A stretch of DNA of 64,000 nt, from NCBI RefSeq assembly GCF_014698735.1, contig NZ_JACJTQ010000032.1:1-64000 (forward strand). The letters are read 5' to 3'. Made by a program: the position numbers and the translations under genes. The notes beneath the pieces were generated by a model that was not told the origin of the DNA, made no database searches, and saw only the letters and a program-made list of their open reading frames with translations. This DNA is from Anabaena catenula FACHB-362 (GTDB taxonomy: Bacteria > Cyanobacteriota > Cyanobacteriia > Cyanobacteriales > Nostocaceae). Positions 1 through 8,210 of this stretch are shown piece by piece (positions within the stretch are counted from its first letter, which is position 1; the number at the start of each line of letters is the position of its first letter).

Positions 1-99
<99 letters not shown>

Positions 100-177
100 A
101 AAACTGGATTGGTGTCTAGGTTTCAATTTTGATTCTGTACCTCATTGATTTGCAATCTGCTATAAATAATCTGAATA

Positions 178-705
178 TTAATTTATAGTTTCATTTATAG
201 TTTCATTTATATTCTCATCTAAATTTGATTCTACTTTAGCGGTAATTACTTCTGTAGGACGGAGAATTTTCTCACCCCAACGAAATCCGCGACGGACAAT
301 TTTAGTAATTGTTTGGTCTGGAACATCAGTTCTTTCTTCTCGATCTATAACTCGACACAAGTTAAAATCTGGTTCTGTTCCTGTCAATTCTATCGGTAAA
401 AGTTGCCGTTTTCCTAGTACACTGAGAAATTTACGATTAACTGCGGCTATGGAACGAGGTAAGCGTTCTATAAATTCTGGACTGGGGTTGGGGTTATTTT
501 CCAGATAGTCTAATAATGCTTCTAGTGCATCAGCAACTTCTAACAGTTCTAAAAATAAATCTTCAGTTTGGGCTGCGGTTTGAGTTTTTTGTTCTCTTAG
601 AGATTGTTGCAAGACAACATTTTCTTTTCCGAGAATACCAAGTTTTTGGATGAGTAAATCGCGTAACTCTTGACTTAGAGGATAAGTTGGAGGTAATTCT
701 GACAC
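178..705 (-). CDS. GrpE-like nucleotide exchange factor of an alternative Hsp70 system
   Basis: This 175-residue protein has an N-terminal coiled coil (about residues 10-75) followed by a small beta-rich end whose RRGFRWGEKILRPTEV motif matches the conserved C-terminal segment of GrpE (GY-x-LRPA-V). GrpE releases ADP from Hsp70. It is the last gene of a five-gene operon that starts with a DnaK-like gene, and only 2 bases separate it from the J-like gene, so a role in the same chaperone cycle is likely. It is divergent and may not be the housekeeping GrpE. The C-terminal ENINETINETIN tail comes from a small 12-bp DNA repeat. Confidence 0.7.
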   Translation of the reverse strand: MSELPPTYPLSQELRDLLIQKLGILGKENVVLQQSLREQKTQTAAQTEDLFLELLEVADALEALLDYLENNPNPSPEFIERLPRSIAAVNRKFLSVLGKRQLLPIELTGTEPDFNLCRVIDREERTDVPDQTITKIVRRGFRWGEKILRPTEVITAKVESNLDENINETINETIN

Positions 706-707
706 GG

Positions 708-1316
708 TTATGTTTTTTTAGATAACATAGCTAAGATTTTGTTAGCCCAAGTATTGACTTGAGGATGAGTATGATTACTCAACATTTGCGAAATGGCCTT
801 CGCTCTTTGTAATTGTCCACCCATTTGATAGGCTTTAATCAACCATATTTGCGCTTGCAGATAGTTTTGACTATTGTGTTCTTTACAGCCTTGGCAGTAG
901 TCTTCTAGGTATTTGATCGCTTTGGGGTAGCGTCCCTCTTTACAGGCTGTCATGCCTTCGGTGAATAGTTCTGATAAGGGAATTGGTAAAGGTTCTCGTT
1001 CTAGGTTTTCTTGTTGGGTGGCTTGAGCGATCGCATGATCTAAATTATCAAATTCTGATAACAAGGTCAGTGATGGTGCTGTTTGTGCCAACGCCTCTAA
1101 GTTACTATACTTGAAGCGCTTAATAGTTGGCAATATTGGACGCAAGTAGTCAGCAATAATTCTTTCTTCTGACTTCATCAAGCTTTTTTGCGCTTTAGCA
1201 ATCACATCTACAGGATATTGCTTGCGCTTCATTGCTAAGGCTACAGCTTTGGTAATTTCGGCTTTTGATGCGGCTTGAGATATACCCAGAATATCGTAGG
1301 GATTACTTTTCATCAT
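708..1316 (-). CDS. J-domain-like protein without HPD, with helical-repeat C-terminus
   Basis: Residues 4-60 look like a J-domain: the NPYDILGI start and the spacing of charged helices fit. The invariant HPD tripeptide that stimulates Hsp70 ATPase is absent, and the equivalent place reads YPVD. Residues 110-202 contain TPR-like helices (GMTACKEGRYPKAIKYLEDY). It sits between the large repeat protein (10-base gap) and the GrpE-like gene (2-base gap) in an operon led by a DnaK-like gene. I infer a dedicated partner or scaffold of that Hsp70, possibly unable to stimulate ATP hydrolysis in the usual way. An ATG one codon later (1313) could also be the start. Confidence 0.65.
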   Translation of the reverse strand: MMKSNPYDILGISQAASKAEITKAVALAMKRKQYPVDVIAKAQKSLMKSEERIIADYLRPILPTIKRFKYSNLEALAQTAPSLTLLSEFDNLDHAIAQATQQENLEREPLPIPLSELFTEGMTACKEGRYPKAIKYLEDYCQGCKEHNSQNYLQAQIWLIKAYQMGGQLQRAKAISQMLSNHTHPQVNTWANKILAMLSKKT

Positions 1317-1326
1317 TCACCCTTGT

Positions 1327-3762
1327 TCAACAAAGTTTGAGGCTACGGTAAATTTCTTGGAATGCAGGTTCATCTGGACAAATTTCATAAGCCCATTTTC
1401 CGAGATTAAGTATGGCTTCACCATCAGTTAAAGTATCATTTTTAATCCCATCAATTAATAAATCTATAAAAAGTTCGGCGACAATATAACGTACTCTATC
1501 ATAGCGTGATTTTTTAGCCTTATTCACCATTTCTTCAAAACGATTTTGATGAAAAAGTTGCTCAATTTCTTCCAAATCTTGGTTAAATTCCACTTTTTCG
1601 ATCATGCTAATGACAACAGGATTACTGTCATCAATATTTTTAATCTCTTGCAGTTTTTCTAAAGCTTTTACTGCGGTAATTTCTTCATTAATCAGCTGCT
1701 TTCTGATTTCTTCTGCTTTATATTCAGCTAAATAACTTCTAGCCGAATTACTGCTGAAAATATCATACCAAAACTGAGCAAATTTTAAATGTTCTGAAAA
1801 CTCTGATATAGCTTGACGTTGCAAACTAAAAAGTCTATCGATTTCTTTTTGCCAATCTTGATTATTTTGAATTTCGGCTTTAGCGTTTTGCAAGGGTAGA
1901 ATTGCTAATTGCCATTTTTGTTGCTGTAAGTAATAGCAACCTTGATAATAAGCGATGAATTGATGAGCAAATTGTTCGACTTCATTATTAGCTGGAGTTG
2001 TCGGTTTGATTTCAATTGCTCTTTGACTATCACTTTCTAAACAAGCAGCTACTGCTAAACCCCAAGGTGTGTAAAGAGAACGGAGAATTTTTTGACTAGG
2101 ATGTATTTTATATGTTAAAATATTTTGCCATTGAGAACTAAACTTTTGATAACAGCCAGGTGTAATAAATACATCATTGACTTGTATTCCAGAGTTTGCA
2201 GGTTCTCCCATAAATCTGAGTGTGACTAACTCCCAACGGTAGTAATCGCGCAGATTTAAATAATCTTCATAATCTTGAATATTGGTATTTTTGATATTAT
2301 CAATTGCTGCTTCTAAACGGCGTTTTAGTTCTACAGATATAGAAGTAAAATCAACAGCTTGATTCCCCAGCCAAGGTACATCTTCAAGAGTTGGATCTGT
2401 TGGTAAATTTGCGATTGCAGTGGATAGAGCAATAATTAAATCAAATAATTTATCAGAGTTAGTTTGGGAATAATAATAAGTTGCTACTGTCCAATTGTGT
2501 AATGTAGTAATATTAGGATTAGCAATCCAGATATTTTTCATTTTAGTAGCAATATTTGTCCAGTCTGAATCTTTCCAAACTGCGGCTTCTAAACTTGGTT
2601 CAATATGTTCTTGAAGATTAACTTCAACTACAGAATTAGCTCCAAATTTTTGGATATATTCCGTACTGGCTATTTTAGCTGCTGCTAGATTTTCAGCTTT
2701 GACTAACTCTTCAATATTCTGTAAAGATAGTAACCGTTGATGTTGAGCAATGCATTTAATAATTTCTCGTTGCTCGTTAATTGCCGGAATAAATACACCT
2801 TGCCATTCTCGATAAGCTGATTGTAAATTTGCTTGTTGAGCTAGTGCAAACCCTCGCAAATAAGCGGCTTGTTGTCCTGATAAACCTTGTAAGTGAGATA
2901 GTGCATTTTCCCAATCTTGCATTTTAATTGCAACTAAACCTAAGCGGATTTGGCAATCTGTAAAATCAGGTAAAAGGGATTTTGCATTTTCATACAAAGA
3001 TTTAGCTGCTGGTAAATAACCGGCTTTTTCGGCTGCTAATCCTTGACGGAATAGTTCTCTACCTTGAACTATTGATTTTATCTTTTCAAGTAAATTTATG
3101 CCGTCGGAACGAGGAAAATTTGTCAAAGAAAAATCTAAAAGTGCGATCGCTCCCCGCAATCTGCCTTCAGATACAGCTTGCTTTGCTTTTTCTAGCGCCG
3201 AGATGTAAATTTCTTCTTGCTGAACTTGGATTTGAATTTCTGAAATAGCTTGTTTTATTGCATCTGTAGAGTATAACTTTTCAGCTTCTTGATATGTGGT
3301 GAGTGCGTTGATGAAAAAGCGATTTTCTGCCTGTGATTGTGCTTGCTTCACCAAGACTTGAAATTGTTCTCGCTTTTCCAGTTCCTGTTGGCTGTTCTGA
3401 ATCGCTAATGATACCTGCTTATCATGAAGAATTCGGTTATGAAGATGATAAATTGCGATCGCACTAGATAAAGCTTGAGTTTCTAAAGGATCACCATGAT
3501 CTCGCTGAAGAATCAATTGGGCTTGATTAGCTAAATTATCTGCTGCTGCAACTTGTTTACGCCAATCTTCTAATTGTTGTTCCAGATTATCTACAAGATT
3601 ACCGATGAATAATTTACCCAGCCAACGTTCCCAAAACCCTGGTTTTTCAGCCCAAACAGCGAGTGCAGTTTGAGCAACGGTAATAGCTTCTCGCAATTGC
3701 TTGTGTTGAGCGAGTTTTTCGGCTTTCTGACTGGTTTCCTTGATGCTGTCAAGAAGGCTCAT
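1327..3762 (-). CDS. Large helical-repeat (TPR-like) protein of the Hsp70 operon
   Basis: The protein is about 811 residues, almost entirely alpha-helical, with many TPR-like A/L/Y-rich pairs (for example AAEKAGYLPAAKSLYENAKS) and no signal peptide or membrane segment. No catalytic motif is recognisable. The ATG at 3762 is preferred to a TTG at 3780 because GGAG lies just upstream and the ATG overlaps the preceding stop as ATGA, a sign of translational coupling. It lies third in the operon, after the DnaK-like and LysM proteins. I infer a scaffold or client-binding subunit of the chaperone system; the function is unknown. Confidence 0.7.
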   Translation of the reverse strand: MSLLDSIKETSQKAEKLAQHKQLREAITVAQTALAVWAEKPGFWERWLGKLFIGNLVDNLEQQLEDWRKQVAAADNLANQAQLILQRDHGDPLETQALSSAIAIYHLHNRILHDKQVSLAIQNSQQELEKREQFQVLVKQAQSQAENRFFINALTTYQEAEKLYSTDAIKQAISEIQIQVQQEEIYISALEKAKQAVSEGRLRGAIALLDFSLTNFPRSDGINLLEKIKSIVQGRELFRQGLAAEKAGYLPAAKSLYENAKSLLPDFTDCQIRLGLVAIKMQDWENALSHLQGLSGQQAAYLRGFALAQQANLQSAYREWQGVFIPAINEQREIIKCIAQHQRLLSLQNIEELVKAENLAAAKIASTEYIQKFGANSVVEVNLQEHIEPSLEAAVWKDSDWTNIATKMKNIWIANPNITTLHNWTVATYYYSQTNSDKLFDLIIALSTAIANLPTDPTLEDVPWLGNQAVDFTSISVELKRRLEAAIDNIKNTNIQDYEDYLNLRDYYRWELVTLRFMGEPANSGIQVNDVFITPGCYQKFSSQWQNILTYKIHPSQKILRSLYTPWGLAVAACLESDSQRAIEIKPTTPANNEVEQFAHQFIAYYQGCYYLQQQKWQLAILPLQNAKAEIQNNQDWQKEIDRLFSLQRQAISEFSEHLKFAQFWYDIFSSNSARSYLAEYKAEEIRKQLINEEITAVKALEKLQEIKNIDDSNPVVISMIEKVEFNQDLEEIEQLFHQNRFEEMVNKAKKSRYDRVRYIVAELFIDLLIDGIKNDTLTDGEAILNLGKWAYEICPDEPAFQEIYRSLKLC

Positions 3763-4253
3763 TGATTCTTCTCCTGACAACTGCTAGGAATCGTTAATTT
3801 TTCACCAGGATCTATATAGTAGTTTTCCCGTTTTTCTAATCGAGGATTAGCCTCAGCTATAACTTCCCAAGTAATTCCTTTACCGCAGATTTTTTCAGCA
3901 ATTAAACTCAGGCTATCTCCTGGTTTGACTGTGTAAGTAATTGTTTTGGGTTGCTGCTTCAATGTCACCGATGAATTTACAGATGGTTTGGGGGTACTAA
4001 CTATTGTGGAAGTAGGAGGAGATGATTTTAAAATCAAAAAACTGCCTCCTGCACCTAACCCAATACCTATCATCAACATTAGCAAAGCTACAGTCAAAGT
4101 CCATTTACTAAATTTGCTTTGTGAAAGCGGTTTTTCTAGTTGAGGTAAATCTTGAAGTGTACGAATGAGGGCAAGATCAGCATCACAGTTAGGGCAAATA
4201 TTACCCTCAATTTCTTGATAACCACACACAGGACAGTTGAGCTTAGTATTCAT
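3759..4253 (-). CDS. Zinc-ribbon, single-pass membrane protein with LysM domain
   Basis: The order of parts is an N-terminal zinc ribbon (CPVCGYQEIEGNICPNCD, residues 7-24), a linker, one transmembrane helix (about residues 50-76, LLMLMIGIGLGAGGSFLIL), a Thr/Pro/Ser-rich stretch and a C-terminal LysM domain (YTVKPGDSLSLIAEKICG to LTIPSSC). LysM usually binds peptidoglycan. If the zinc ribbon is cytoplasmic, the protein would tie the Hsp70 module to the cell envelope. Its start overlaps the DnaK-like stop by 4 bases and its stop overlaps the next start by 4 bases, so the three are probably translationally coupled. Confidence 0.8.
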   Translation of the reverse strand: MNTKLNCPVCGYQEIEGNICPNCDADLALIRTLQDLPQLEKPLSQSKFSKWTLTVALLMLMIGIGLGAGGSFLILKSSPPTSTIVSTPKPSVNSSVTLKQQPKTITYTVKPGDSLSLIAEKICGKGITWEVIAEANPRLEKRENYYIDPGEKLTIPSSCQEKNQ

Positions 4254-6445
4254 CGCGTCAGTCCTGTGATAATGCTATTAGTTGGTAAATCTTGATTTAG
4301 CCAATGTTGCACATCTGGTTGCAGTTCACGCAACAAACGTTCAGCTTCGTTACCATCGCCATTAGACATTGCTAACAGTGTGCGCGAAAGTTTGTCAGAC
4401 ATCGCATTTGCTTGGGTAGGTGCGACTGCTTTGGCTTGTTGGATGGCGATAATACAAGCTTGAATTACCTGTACTTCTTCGGGTAGGTTGGTGAGTTCTC
4501 GTCTTGCTTCTTCGCTGTGATACTCCATTGCGGAGCGGTTATTGGTGTTAATTGCAGATTCCAATTCTTGACTTAGTTTTTGCAATCGTTCTTGCTGGGG
4601 TTTGAGAATCATAAACCCACAAAGTCTGACTATGCGATCGCACTCATGCATCTGAGTTTCCGCTTCTAGGCGTTCTGGACACATAGAAACCTGGAATTTT
4701 TGCAAATTCTCCCCAGCCCTTAGACGTAAGTCGCTGCGTTCTTCTCCTGTGACAGGATTAATAATTTGGTTAGTTAATTGCACCACTGGTACTGCTAACT
4801 TCAGCGCTTCTTCCACACCGAATATAGTCAGGTTTTGATGATTGAGTTGGGCGATCGCATCTTCTAAATCTTGATATATTCTCTCATCGGAACGACCACG
4901 AGAAAAAGTACAACTAACTTTCACCCCTGGAGCATTTTTTAAAGTTGCTGTCATTCGCAAATCGCTGTTCTTTTCATCCAACTCTAAATACACTGTAATT
5001 TCGGTTCCGGCTGGATACTTTTCATCTAAACCCAACCACATCTCCCCAATTCTTTCATAATTATTATCTTCATCTGGACTGAAAAACTGAAAATGAATTA
5101 GGCGTTGTCCCTCAGCGATAGTTTTAAAAGTGTGGGATGTTGTCACTGGCAAAATATCACCCCGATTAATCACTTTTGTGTATTTGCCATCTGCTAATTT
5201 AATGGCATAATCGCGGGATACTGTGGTGACTTTATCTGTTTGTCCAGCCGCCACAATCGCCGCACCTTCAGCCACTGCGTACATAGGACGGGGATGCAAA
5301 ACTACTTTATTAGCGCCAAAAGCCTTTTTAAGTTTGCTTTGTACCAAAGGAATTTGAGAAGAACCACCAACCAAAAGCACCACGTCTACCATTTCCAAGT
5401 GATATTGAGCATACTCTAGAGCTTGGCGGCAAATTTGCAGCGAATTTTCCACCAAATCACTAATCATGATTTCAAATTGCTCGCGGGTGATTTTCACCTC
5501 AATGGGAATTGCAATTCCCAATTCATCAAATAATTGCGTAGAAGGCGCAATCATCGCCACGGTAAAACTACTTAATTCTACTTTTGCTCTTTCTACCGCT
5601 ATCTTTAAATCAGCGTTAAACCTTACTCGTTGGTAGTAGGGCATTTTGGCAATTAATCCCTCAATATCGCCAATTCTTTCTTGTTGAGCAACTTGCTCTT
5701 TGACAAACTTAACTAGCCGTGAGTCGATGTCATCACCACCCAACCATAAATCTCCTGCTTTCCCCTGTTCAATAAATGAAGTTCCGGCTGCGGTAATTAC
5801 TGAAGCATCAAATGTCCCACCGCCAAAGTCATAAACCAAAATCGTCTTGACATCGTCGCTATTAGGTGAAAACCCGTAGGATATCGCTGCTGCTGTCGGT
5901 TCTGGTAGCAGTTCCAAAGGAGTTAGTCCGGCTTTCAGTGCGGCGGTGCGGGTAGCGTAGCGCTGTTTATCGTTGAAATAAGCCGGAATAGTAATTACAG
6001 CTTGGTCGATGATTTCTACTGTTTTACCAATTCCTTGGCGATAAGCTTGAGCATTTTGCACCACTTTTTTGAGAATTTCCGCTGAAATATCCTCTGGTTG
6101 GTATTCTTGATTTCCTAACCACACCGCAATGCTGTTGTCTGTTCCCTGTGTCGGTTGGGAAATTTTGTAACCAAATTCTGATTTCTGCTTATTTACTGCT
6201 GAATCACCAAAACCCCTACCCATCAAGCGTTTAATCGAAATAACCACGTTTTCGGGGTCATGGCGTAGCTGGTTGTAAGCTTGTTCTCCGACTAAAAATT
6301 TACCTTGGTCGTAAGCAACTACAGAGCGCGTGAGTTTCCTGTCTGGAGGCGTGTTATCATTTGCTGTCACTACTTCCACTTCTGCCAACTTAAAAGCAGC
6401 GACAGAGTTAGTTGTCCCTAAATCAATTCCTATTGCTTTACCCAT
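4250..6445 (-). CDS. DnaK-like Hsp70 family ATPase
   Basis: The nucleotide-binding domain (about residues 1-385) is clear: GIDLGTTNS at residue 6, ITIPAYFNDKQR, VYDFGGGTFDASVI and VLLVGGSSQIPLV. The C-terminal half is less like housekeeping DnaK in its substrate-binding region and has no EEVD-like tail. At 731 residues it is longer than typical DnaK (about 630). It heads an operon with a LysM membrane protein, a large repeat protein, a J-like protein and a GrpE-like protein, so it is probably a specialised Hsp70 with its own co-chaperones and not the general heat-shock chaperone. Client and regulation cannot be read from the sequence. Confidence 0.9.
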   Translation of the reverse strand: MGKAIGIDLGTTNSVAAFKLAEVEVVTANDNTPPDRKLTRSVVAYDQGKFLVGEQAYNQLRHDPENVVISIKRLMGRGFGDSAVNKQKSEFGYKISQPTQGTDNSIAVWLGNQEYQPEDISAEILKKVVQNAQAYRQGIGKTVEIIDQAVITIPAYFNDKQRYATRTAALKAGLTPLELLPEPTAAAISYGFSPNSDDVKTILVYDFGGGTFDASVITAAGTSFIEQGKAGDLWLGGDDIDSRLVKFVKEQVAQQERIGDIEGLIAKMPYYQRVRFNADLKIAVERAKVELSSFTVAMIAPSTQLFDELGIAIPIEVKITREQFEIMISDLVENSLQICRQALEYAQYHLEMVDVVLLVGGSSQIPLVQSKLKKAFGANKVVLHPRPMYAVAEGAAIVAAGQTDKVTTVSRDYAIKLADGKYTKVINRGDILPVTTSHTFKTIAEGQRLIHFQFFSPDEDNNYERIGEMWLGLDEKYPAGTEITVYLELDEKNSDLRMTATLKNAPGVKVSCTFSRGRSDERIYQDLEDAIAQLNHQNLTIFGVEEALKLAVPVVQLTNQIINPVTGEERSDLRLRAGENLQKFQVSMCPERLEAETQMHECDRIVRLCGFMILKPQQERLQKLSQELESAINTNNRSAMEYHSEEARRELTNLPEEVQVIQACIIAIQQAKAVAPTQANAMSDKLSRTLLAMSNGDGNEAERLLRELQPDVQHWLNQDLPTNSIITGLTR

Positions 6446-6684
6446 TGCTGATCTTCACCCTGTTGATAATGTCGATGTTTCTAATACTCTAGGCAGACTG
6501 CCACGTTATTATCCACATATTCAGGGCAGAAGCCAGCTATTTATTAAAATTAATACATATACAGCTAACAACCTACTATAGAAAATTTACTTAAATTTTA
6601 TAGATGTTTCCCTAATTTTACTAATATCATTTTTGTAGTGCGTAGGGTGTGTTATGCCGTAGGCTAACGCACCTTGAATTATTT

Positions 6685-6730
6685 ATCTCGTTCCCAGTCT
6701 CTGACTGGTAATGTGATCACAGAGGCTCTG
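6685..6730 (+). repeat. Dispersed repeat copy 1 (truncated)
   Basis: This is a 46-bp copy of a repeat whose second copy starts at 6839. The two are identical across the 46 bp and then diverge. Copy 1 lacks the right inverted arm, so it looks like a broken or partial element. Confidence 0.85.
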
Positions 6731-6838
6731 GCTAAGAGGATGTTTGTAAAGTCAAAATATATACTTAAAACCTCTCTCCAAACCTCTCTCCTACAAGGAG
6801 AGAGGCTTTAAAACCCCCATTCTAGTAACAAAAGTTTT

Positions 6839-6950
6839 ATCTCGTTCCCAGTCTCTGACTGGTAATGTGATCACAGAGGCTCTGCCTCAAGCGGTTATTA
6901 AAGGCAGAGCCTTCTAGAATTCATTCCCACACAGAGTATGGGAACGAGAA
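6839..6950 (+). repeat. Palindromic MITE-like repeat, complete copy
   Basis: The left arm CTCGTTCCCA is matched by TGGGAACGAG at the right end, and inside it GGCTCTGCCT pairs with AGGCAGAGCC. The whole element can fold into a long imperfect hairpin of about 110 bp. No ORF is present. The arrangement is typical of small non-autonomous elements in cyanobacteria. Confidence 0.75.
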
Positions 6951-7107
6951 ACCTACATAAAAATGGCGAAGGTATTGTTATTTAAATCCAATTATTGCTA
7001 AAGCTTGATGTTTTTAAATTAATTATGCCTCCGGCAAACTACGTAAGTGCTAAATCGTAGCGTGCTAGAGGCACTATTATATCCGTCCAAAAGTTTTCAG
7101 ATCGGCT

Positions 7108-7470
7108 CTAATCTAGAAAACCCATCAGAATTTCCGAATCATCAACAATATTTGGTGCTATTGGACGATTACCGAAGACTGAATAATTTTCAGACACTAT
7201 TATTGAACTGGAACCAATGGGACGAATACCAGACAGGTTAATACTACTAACGACTTGAAAGGTGTTAGCACCAATGGGACGAATTCCCATTTCGTTATAG
7301 GATTCAATCACTTCCAAGCTACTTGTGCCAATAGGACGTAATCCAGCGCTTGAGAATGTTTCTGCGACTTGTAAGCCATTGCTGCCAATGGGACGCTCTC
7401 CAGCAACTATAATTGTTCCCTGAGAACCTTCTTCTGTGTTCAAATTAGTACTCTGGTTATTTTCTTCCAC
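7108..7470 (-). CDS. Small protein of 19-residue RPIG tandem repeats
   Basis: This 120-residue protein has a short polar N-terminus and then four 19-residue repeats plus a shorter fifth, with the pattern G-x-RPIG-x3-L-x-V followed by about seven variable residues. Each RPIG is encoded by DNA containing a CCAATGGGACG-like motif. There is no signal peptide, membrane helix or cysteine. I do not recognise a named family. The regular period suggests a solenoid or short beta-strand repeat. It stands alone on the minus strand between repeat-rich regions. Confidence 0.7.
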   Translation of the reverse strand: MEENNQSTNLNTEEGSQGTIIVAGERPIGSNGLQVAETFSSAGLRPIGTSSLEVIESYNEMGIRPIGANTFQVVSSINLSGIRPIGSSSIIVSENYSVFGNRPIAPNIVDDSEILMGFLD

Positions 7471-8210
7471 TGTTATGTCTCCTGTGAAGCTCAGGCGCTT
7501 GATAAATTAACACCTATGGCTTATTAAGTGAATTTTACAATAAGTAAGGAAAGATATATTTTTTCCTATATATGAGAGTGTAACCTTAAAAAACCTCCCT
7601 TAAAGATAAGTTTCTTTACAACTGATACATAAGTAAATGTAAAGAGTCAAATTTTGTTAAAAATTATTGCTAATAATTGCTTTAATTACCAATACCGTTT
7701 CACTTGAAGATTGATACAAATGAACAGATGCGGAAGGAAATTCATTTGTAGCTTTAATTAAGGGAACACCAAAAAATAAATTACCCAAAAATCGTAGGGT
7801 GGGTATGGCTACGCCACGCAGGCTATAGGACTGTAGTCCGTAACCCACCATAAATTTAGGGGATAATTGTGGGTTACGCGATCGCTCTAGCAAAGCCATA
7901 CCCGCAGGGCTACACCCACCCTACAAATTGGGGATTTTTCTATTTGGAAGTCCCTAAGTGAATTGACATACAGCAGATTGCAGGTAAATGCACTACAAAA
8001 TTTCAACCAAAAATCAGCTATCAAGGGTATTTTCCTCCTGAATCCGCTGCTGAGTTCTCCCTATTTCCCCGCGTCTCTCCATCCCCGCGTCCCTCATTCT
8101 CCGCGTCCCCCCATCCCCGTGTCCTCTGCTGACTCCTGAATTCTGCTGTAAAACCCCACGGTAACAGATGGTGAAGCTACTATGGTAAAGGGTATCTTCA
8201 GCAAAACTGT
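7471..8210. other. Gene-free stretch upstream of uvrB
   Basis: This stretch holds a MITE-like inverted repeat (7757-7958) and, from about 8040 to 8140, low-complexity CCCCGCGTC/CTCC-rich sequence related to the heptamer tracts. ORFs crossing it are made of repeat sequence and have no protein-like features. The uvrB promoter must lie in the last 100 bp, but no clear boxes are visible. Confidence 0.6.
7757..7958. mobile_element. MITE-like element with long imperfect terminal inverted repeats
   Basis: The left end (TTAAGGGAACACC...TACCC...GTAGGGTGGG) is matched in inverted form by the right end (CCCACCCTAC...GGGGATTTTT...TCCCTAA), giving arms of about 45 bp. The first 32 bp (7759-7790) recur exactly at 15093-15124, where the element is degenerate. 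No transposase is present, so this would be a non-autonomous element. I found no clear target duplication. Confidence 0.65.

Larger units (their letters stand above)
6446..7107. other. Gene-free stretch with interspersed repeats
   Basis: I see no credible gene in this stretch between the DnaK-like gene and the RPIG-repeat gene. It holds two copies of a repeat that begins CTCGTTCCCAGTCTCTGACT (annotated separately) and a CCTCTCTCC...GGAGAGAGG inverted repeat near 6780-6807. The promoter of the Hsp70 operon should lie just above 6445, but no convincing -10/-35 pair stands out. Confidence 0.6.

Noticed and set aside
7657-7899. Minus-strand frame in the uvrB upstream region
   Set aside because: It lies within the MITE-like repeat and its translation reflects repeat DNA; no start signal or family match.
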